A DNA stretch of 64,000 nt from Alphaproteobacteria bacterium (GTDB lineage: Bacteria; Pseudomonadota; Alphaproteobacteria; Geminicoccales; Geminicoccaceae): the NCBI GenBank assembly GCA_026990035.1, contig JALSIM010000039.1, positions 1-64,000 on the forward strand, in the 5' to 3' direction. A program made the position numbers and the translations under genes. Below the pieces are notes generated by a model that did not search any database, was not told the origin of the DNA, and was given only the letters and a program-made list of their open reading frames with translations. Of the stretch, positions 59,469 through 64,000 are shown piece after piece; the first letter of the stretch is position 1, and each line of letters begins with the position of its first letter.

Positions 59469-60279
59469 GGCGGGAGGGCTCTCCTCGCACCGCCCGGTCC
59501 GCGGGGGCCATCTGCAGCACCCGGATCGGCCCCTCCGCGCGGCCGTGGATGAACTGATCGACGTAAGGGTTGCCGCTCCGGTCGATCTCCGCGAGCGCCC
59601 CTTCCCAGATGATCACCCCCTCGTAGAGCATCGCCACCCGGTCGGCGATCTTGCGAACGCTGGCCATGTCGTGGGTGATGGAGACGGCGGTGGCGCCGAG
59701 CTTCTCGACCGAGCGCCGCACCAGCTCGTTGATGACATCGGCCATGATCGGATCGAGGCCGGTGGTCGGCTCGTCGAAGAAGAGGATCTCGGGCTCGGTG
59801 GCGATCGCCCGCGCCAGAGCGACGCGCTTCTGCATGCCCCCGGAAAGCTCGGCCGGAAAGAGATCGAGAACCTCGGCGCCGAGCCCGACCCGGGCCAGGA
59901 TCTCCAGCGCCCGCTCGCGTGCCTCGGCGCGGTCCAGCTGCCGGCGGGCGAGCAGTCCGAAGGCGACGTTCTCCCACACCGGCAGGCTGTCGAAAAGGGC
60001 GGCCCCCTGGAACAGCATCCCGAACTTGCGGCGGATGCGGTCGAGCGTCGCGTTGCTCGCTCCCACCACCTCCTCGCCGTCCACCGTGATCGAGCCGGCA
60101 TCGGCCGGCAGGAGGCCGAGAATGCACTTCAGGAGCACCGATTTGCCGGTGCCGGAGCCGCCGATGACCACCACCGACCGCCCGGCCGGCACGTCGAGAT
60201 CCAGCCCGCGCAGCACCCGGTTGTCGCCGAAGCTCTTCCGCAGACCGCGGATGCGGATCTTCACCGGGGGACGGTTCAT
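59458..60279 (-). CDS. mlaF: ABC transporter ATP-binding protein MlaF
   Basis: 273 residues. Walker A GGSGTGKS (40-47), signature LSGGMQKRVALARA, Walker B ILFFDEPTTGLD and the switch His in ITHDMAS. With MlaE it forms the inner-membrane part of the phospholipid transport system that keeps outer-membrane lipid asymmetry. The start overlaps mlaE by 4 bp. mlaD is not next to it. Confidence 0.94.
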   Translation of the reverse strand: MNRPPVKIRIRGLRKSFGDNRVLRGLDLDVPAGRSVVVIGGSGTGKSVLLKCILGLLPADAGSITVDGEEVVGASNATLDRIRRKFGMLFQGAALFDSLPVWENVAFGLLARRQLDRAEARERALEILARVGLGAEVLDLFPAELSGGMQKRVALARAIATEPEILFFDEPTTGLDPIMADVINELVRRSVEKLGATAVSITHDMASVRKIADRVAMLYEGVIIWEGALAEIDRSGNPYVDQFIHGRAEGPIRVLQMAPADRAVRGEPSRHGP

Positions 60280-61049
60280 CGGCTGAAGAAGATCTCCGTC
60301 AGCATGTAATCGGCGGTGAGAATGAGGATGGAGGCGCTCACCACCGCCCGGGTCGTGGCCGCACCCACACCCTGGGCACCGCCACGGGAATGGTAGCCCT
60401 GATAGCAGCCCATGAGGGCGACGATGAAGCCGAACACGGCCGCCTTGACGAGCCCGGAGATCACGTCCTGGGCCTCGAGGAAGTCGAAGGTGCGGTTGAT
60501 GTATTCGATCGGCCCGAAGCCGAGCTTGTAGACGCTCACCAGAAAGCCGCCCATCACCCCGATCACATCGGCCACCAGCACCAACAGCGGCAGCATGAGC
60601 ATCCCCGCGATCAACCGCGGAAAGACGAGATAGCGCAGGGGATCGGTGGCGAGGGTCAAAAGCGCGTCGATCTGCTCGGTGACCCGCATGGTGCCGAGCT
60701 CGGCGGCCATCGCCGCACCGACGCGGCCGGCGACCATCAGCCCGGCGAGGACCGGCCCGAGCTCGCGGGTCATGGAAAGGACGACGATGGTCGGGATGGC
60801 GTCGGGGGCTTCGAACCGGGCGAAGCCCGTGTAGCTCTGCAGCGCCAGGACCATGCCGGTGAAGATCGCGGTCAGCCCGACCACCGGCAGCGAATAGTAG
60901 CCGATCTCGATCATCTGCCGGAGGATCTGGCGCGGATACCAGGGACCGCGCAGACCGCGGATCATGCCGTCGAGGGCGAAGAAGGCGATCCCGCCGACCG
61001 TCCGCGACACGGCGATGGTCGCCCGGCCGGTGACGGCGAGCGGGTTCAT
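60276..61049 (-). CDS. mlaE: ABC transporter permease MlaE
   Basis: 257 residues, the MlaE/YrbE permease family with about five to six helices. Typical segments are YYSLPVVGLTAIFTGMVLALQSY, the coupling motif ELGPVLAGLMVAGRVGAAMAAELGTM, and EQIDAL near it. It moves phospholipids with MlaF across the inner-membrane side. It overlaps alr and mlaF by 4 bp each, so this run is one transcript. Confidence 0.94.
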   Translation of the reverse strand: MNPLAVTGRATIAVSRTVGGIAFFALDGMIRGLRGPWYPRQILRQMIEIGYYSLPVVGLTAIFTGMVLALQSYTGFARFEAPDAIPTIVVLSMTRELGPVLAGLMVAGRVGAAMAAELGTMRVTEQIDALLTLATDPLRYLVFPRLIAGMLMLPLLVLVADVIGVMGGFLVSVYKLGFGPIEYINRTFDFLEAQDVISGLVKAAVFGFIVALMGCYQGYHSRGGAQGVGAATTRAVVSASILILTADYMLTEIFFSR

Positions 61050-62158
61050 CGCCGATCCCCGCCGCCGAGATAGCGGCGCCGGAACCGATGCCCGAGCCGG
61101 GTCAGCACCTCGTAGCCGATGGTGCCCGCCTGCGCGGCGAAGCGATCGACACCGTCGGGCCCGCCCAGGAGTTCGACCGGGGTTCCCGGTGCCACCGCTT
61201 CGCGCGGCACCGCGGTCACGTCGAGACCGATGAGATCCATGGACACACGCCCCGCGAAAGGTACCTCGATGCCGGCGATGCGCGCGGTAGCACGATTGCT
61301 CGCCGAGCGTAAGAGACCATCGGCGTAGCCCACCGGCACGGTGGCGATGCGCATCCCCGGCCGCACGGGACAGGTCGCCCCGTAGCCGACCGTACCCGGG
61401 GCCTCGATCTCGTGGAGCTGGAGCACCGGCGCGGTGAGCCGGACCACCGGCCGCATCGGATTGGGCCGTCCGGGAACGGGGTTGACGCCATAGAGCGCGA
61501 CCCCGGGTCGGCAGAGATCGAACCGGTATTCCGCCCCGAGGAAGATCCCCGAAGAAGCGGCGAGGCTGCGGGGCACTTCGCCGAGCTGCGCGGTCGCGGT
61601 CGCGAAGCGCTCGAGCTGGATGGCGTTGAGCGGATGCTCGGGCTCCTCGGCGCAGGCCAGATGGCTCATCACCAGCCGGAGGATCAGCGGCTCCAGCCGT
61701 TCCGCCGTCAGACGCCCGAAGGCGGCTTCGGAAAAGCCCAGCCGGTTCATGCCGGTATCGAGGTGGATCGCCGCCGTGAGCCTCTGTCCGAGGCTCCGCG
61801 CATAGCCCGCCCAGAGCTCGAGCTCTCCGCCGTGATTGAGAACCGGGACCAGGCGATGGCCGAAGACGGTCTCCTCCTCGCCCCTCCCGACACCGTCGAG
61901 AAGGAAGATCTCGGCTTCGTGGAGGAGCCGCCGCAGCGCCACCCCTTCGTCCAGCCGGGCGACCAAGAACCGCTGGCAGCCGGCGGCGGAGAGCCGGGTC
62001 GCGACCGGGGCGAGACCGAGCCCGTAGGCGTCGGCCTTGACCACCGCGGCGACCGCCGCCGGCCGTGCCCGCTCGCACAGCAGCGCATAGTTGGCGGCGA
62101 TCGCCTCGAGATCGATCTCGAGTTCCGCCACCGCCGGGCCACGCACCCTCCCGGCCAT
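61046..62158 (-). CDS. alr: Alanine racemase
   Basis: 370 residues, PLP enzyme converting L- to D-alanine for peptidoglycan. The PLP Lys is K41 in AVVKADAYGLG; the opposite catalytic Tyr lies in TVGYGATCPV, and VPVGYADG and RVSMDLIGLD follow. ATG 62158 shares one base with the dnaB stop (TGATG) and has GGAAGG upstream; a TTG three bases earlier is less likely. Confidence 0.96.
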   Translation of the reverse strand: MAGRVRGPAVAELEIDLEAIAANYALLCERARPAAVAAVVKADAYGLGLAPVATRLSAAGCQRFLVARLDEGVALRRLLHEAEIFLLDGVGRGEEETVFGHRLVPVLNHGGELELWAGYARSLGQRLTAAIHLDTGMNRLGFSEAAFGRLTAERLEPLILRLVMSHLACAEEPEHPLNAIQLERFATATAQLGEVPRSLAASSGIFLGAEYRFDLCRPGVALYGVNPVPGRPNPMRPVVRLTAPVLQLHEIEAPGTVGYGATCPVRPGMRIATVPVGYADGLLRSASNRATARIAGIEVPFAGRVSMDLIGLDVTAVPREAVAPGTPVELLGGPDGVDRFAAQAGTIGYEVLTRLGHRFRRRYLGGGDRR

Positions 62159-63666
62159 CAATATCCTTCCGGATACTCGGCGGATTCGAGATTGCGGAAA
62201 CGGCCGAAATTGGCGTCGAACTGGAGATGGACGATCCCGATCGGGCCGTTGCGCTGTTTGGCGATGATCACCTCGGCCTTGTTGTGGCTCTCCTCCAGCC
62301 GCTCCCGCCAGCGCGCGTAGCGCTCGTTGAACTTCTCCGCACTCTCCTCGGGCCGCTGCTTGGGCTCGGCGCGGGACTGGTAGTACTCGTCGCGGTAGAC
62401 GAACATCACCACGTCGGCGTCCTGTTCGATGGTCCCGCTCTCGCGCAGATCGGAGAGCTGCGGCCGCTTGTCCTCACGCTGTTCCACCGCCCGCGAAAGC
62501 TGGGACAGGGCGAGAACCGGCACGTCGAGTTCCTTGGCGATGGCCTTGAGACCCTGGGTGATCTCGCCGATCTCCTGGACCCGGTTGCTCTGGGCGTAGG
62601 CGCTCACCCCGCGGACGAGCTGCAGATAGTCGACGACGACGAGGGAAAGGCCGTGGGTGCGCTTGAGGCGTCGGGCACGGCTGCGGATGGCGGCGATGGA
62701 CAGGGCCGGGGTGTCGTCGATGAACAGGGGGCGGGCCGCCAGATCCTGGGTGGCGCGGACGATGCGGTGGAAGTCCTCCTCCTGGAGCTGGCCGCGGCGG
62801 AGTTCGTCGGAGCCGATCGCCGCCTCCGCCGAGAGCAGGCGGGTGGCGAGCTGTTCCGCCGACATCTCCAGCGAGAACAGGGCGACGACGAAATTCTCGT
62901 GCTTGAGCCCCTCGGCGTCGGGTCCCTCGGCCTTGGCGGCCGCCGCATTGGCGGCGATCGTCACCGCCAGCGCCGTCTTGCCCATGCTCGGGCGGCCGGC
63001 GAGGATGATCAGATCGGAACGCTGGAGACCGCCGAGCTTCTCGTCGAGCCCCTTGAGCCCGGTGGGCACGCCGATGACGTGGCCGGTTCTGTTGTAGGCC
63101 GAATGGATGAGCCGGACGGCACTCTCCAGCACTTCGGGGAAGGCCCGGAACTCGCCTCTGACCTCGCCTCTCTGCGCCAGCTCGAACAGTTTCTGCTCGG
63201 TCTTCTCGATCTGTTCGAGACCGCTCGCCCTGTTGGCCGGGTCGAAGGTCTCGTTGACCACCTCCTCGCCGATCTCGATGAGCCGGCGTTTGATGGCCAG
63301 ATCGTGGACCACACGGGCGTATTCGGTGGCATTGACGATGGTCTCGGCGGCGCGGGCGATGCGGGCGAGATACTCGCCTCCGTCGAGCTCCCGCAGGGTC
63401 TCGTCGACATCGAAGAGATGGAAGAGGGTATTGTGATCGGCGAGCTGGCCGCGAGCGATGCGTTCGGCACAGGCCTCGAAGATGCGGCGGTGCACCGGCT
63501 CGTAGAAATCCTCGGCGCGCAGGAAATCACCGATCCGGTGGTAGGTATCGTTGTTGACCAGGATGGCACCGAGCACCGCCAGCTCGGCCCGCAGATTGTG
63601 CGGCATGCTCCGCAGCGGCTCGGTCCGCTGCGGCGCGACCACGGGTTCCGGGAAGGATGTCGACAT
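62158..63666 (-). CDS. dnaB: Replicative DNA helicase DnaB
   Basis: 502 residues. N-terminal primase-interacting domain (about 20-125) and RecA-like helicase domain with Walker A GRPSMGKT (224-231), DYLQL Walker B and the QREDKRPQLSDLRESGTIEQ region. It unwinds DNA at the replication fork. ATG 63666 gives MSTSFPEPVV; upstream in-frame starts lack support. It is the first gene of the minus-strand run ending in purF and the SDR. A terminator hairpin separates it from the gene at the window edge. Confidence 0.97.
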   Translation of the reverse strand: MSTSFPEPVVAPQRTEPLRSMPHNLRAELAVLGAILVNNDTYHRIGDFLRAEDFYEPVHRRIFEACAERIARGQLADHNTLFHLFDVDETLRELDGGEYLARIARAAETIVNATEYARVVHDLAIKRRLIEIGEEVVNETFDPANRASGLEQIEKTEQKLFELAQRGEVRGEFRAFPEVLESAVRLIHSAYNRTGHVIGVPTGLKGLDEKLGGLQRSDLIILAGRPSMGKTALAVTIAANAAAAKAEGPDAEGLKHENFVVALFSLEMSAEQLATRLLSAEAAIGSDELRRGQLQEEDFHRIVRATQDLAARPLFIDDTPALSIAAIRSRARRLKRTHGLSLVVVDYLQLVRGVSAYAQSNRVQEIGEITQGLKAIAKELDVPVLALSQLSRAVEQREDKRPQLSDLRESGTIEQDADVVMFVYRDEYYQSRAEPKQRPEESAEKFNERYARWRERLEESHNKAEVIIAKQRNGPIGIVHLQFDANFGRFRNLESAEYPEGY

Positions 63667-63802
63667 GGGCCCCAACTCGGCATGACGCGACGGGCTGACG
63701 GGCTCTTTGCAGCGCAAAACCGGAGCGGGAGCAAGCTCTCAGTTGACGGCCACCCGAAGGCGCGCGGCGATCGCCGCACCCACACCACCGGCACCGGTCC
63801 GG

Positions 63803-63834
63803 CCCGGAACCGGCGGTCCCGCCGGGGTTCCGGG
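63803..63834 (-). terminator. Hairpin terminator of the upstream minus-strand gene
   Basis: A stem of about 14 base pairs with a 2-base bulge (63803-63816 with 63819-63834), directly after the stop at 63837 on the minus strand. It separates that gene from dnaB. Confidence 0.6.
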
Positions 63835-63836
63835 AA

Positions 63837-64000
63837 TCAGCCCTCGATCAGCGGCGGTTCCGTCGACGGAGCGGCGGCCGCCTTTTCGGTGCGTTCGCCG
63901 ACCGAGGCCTCGGCCTGGGCGATCAGCTCCTCGACCTTTTCGACATCGAGACGCAGGCGCTCGTACTGGGCCTGGACGAACATCAGGGTGTCGCCAGCAT
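63837..64000 (-). CDS. C-terminal end of an unidentified protein (truncated by the window)
   Basis: About 54 codons are visible. The sequence reads from MFVQAQYERLRLDVEKVEEL through IAQAEASVGERTEKAAAA to a stop after PPLIEG. It looks like an amphipathic helix with an Ala/Pro-rich tail. It does not resemble the end of ribosomal protein L9, which often precedes dnaB. Not recognised; only the end is present, so it cannot be named. Confidence 0.5.
   Translation of the reverse strand, partial: AGDTLMFVQAQYERLRLDVEKVEELIAQAEASVGERTEKAAAAPSTEPPLIEG

Overview
The window is very G+C-rich, densely coded DNA from an alphaproteobacterium. This rests on codon use, ATGA/GTGA gene overlaps, a DUF1127 gene, TRAP carriers, the alphaproteobacterial formate dehydrogenase neighbourhood (DUF3305, DUF3306, DUF6352, DUF6494, DUF6505), a fused IolC kinase/aldolase, and a near-consensus CtrA box. 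A Rhodospirillales-like bacterium fits, but the genus cannot be read from the sequence. No insertion sequence, phage gene or CRISPR array is visible. All gene calls are by motif reading, and start sites were chosen from ribosome-binding sites.

1-11.2 kb: the end of a proline-rich repetitive ORF and a SIS-domain sugar-phosphate enzyme; a DctQ-DctM-DctP TRAP transporter; tRNA-Val(TAC) followed at once by an 18-bp tandem duplication; then an operon-like run of succinate-semialdehyde-type dehydrogenase, glutathione reductase, class II DAHP synthase and nicotinate phosphoribosyltransferase. A 35-codon hydrophobic ORF with its own promoter-like sequence follows. 11.2-18.4 kb: a short-chain dehydrogenase and a haloacetate-dehalogenase-like hydrolase diverge from a polyamine-type ABC transporter that ends in a histidinol-dehydrogenase paralogue. 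The layout looks like uptake and breakdown of a small unidentified substrate. 18.4-21.9 kb: a membrane adenylate/guanylate cyclase, a DUF1127 protein and a CBS/DUF294 signalling protein.

21.9-28.9 kb: an inositol module. An inositol-type ABC transporter diverges from an RpiR-family regulator, followed by fused iolC and by iolB. The control region carries a perfect GGAA-N6-TTCC box and several near copies. iolA, iolD, iolE and iolG are not in the window.

31.5-50.3 kb: a formate oxidation island. First come five small accessory genes, including a biotin/lipoate-ligase-like protein without the usual catalytic residues, and a 689-residue polyferredoxin on the other strand. Then DUF3305, DUF3306, a TorD-like chaperone, a small Tat protein and a membrane-bound periplasmic formate dehydrogenase (alpha, beta, small membrane protein, cytochrome b gamma). 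A strong intrinsic terminator lies inside this operon, between beta and the small membrane protein. A PepSY-like protein, a WD40-cytochrome c fusion and another small membrane protein link it to a second, NAD-dependent cytoplasmic formate dehydrogenase (fused diaphorase subunit and catalytic subunit), followed by recX.

50.4-64 kb: mostly housekeeping genes. These are a Gly-rich EF-hand exported protein, thpR, the yfgM-like/bamB/der trio, and a long minus-strand run dnaB-alr-mlaE-mlaF-radA-cvpA-purF-SDR in which most neighbours overlap by a few bases. The window closes in the C-terminal end of an unidentified minus-strand gene that has its own terminator.
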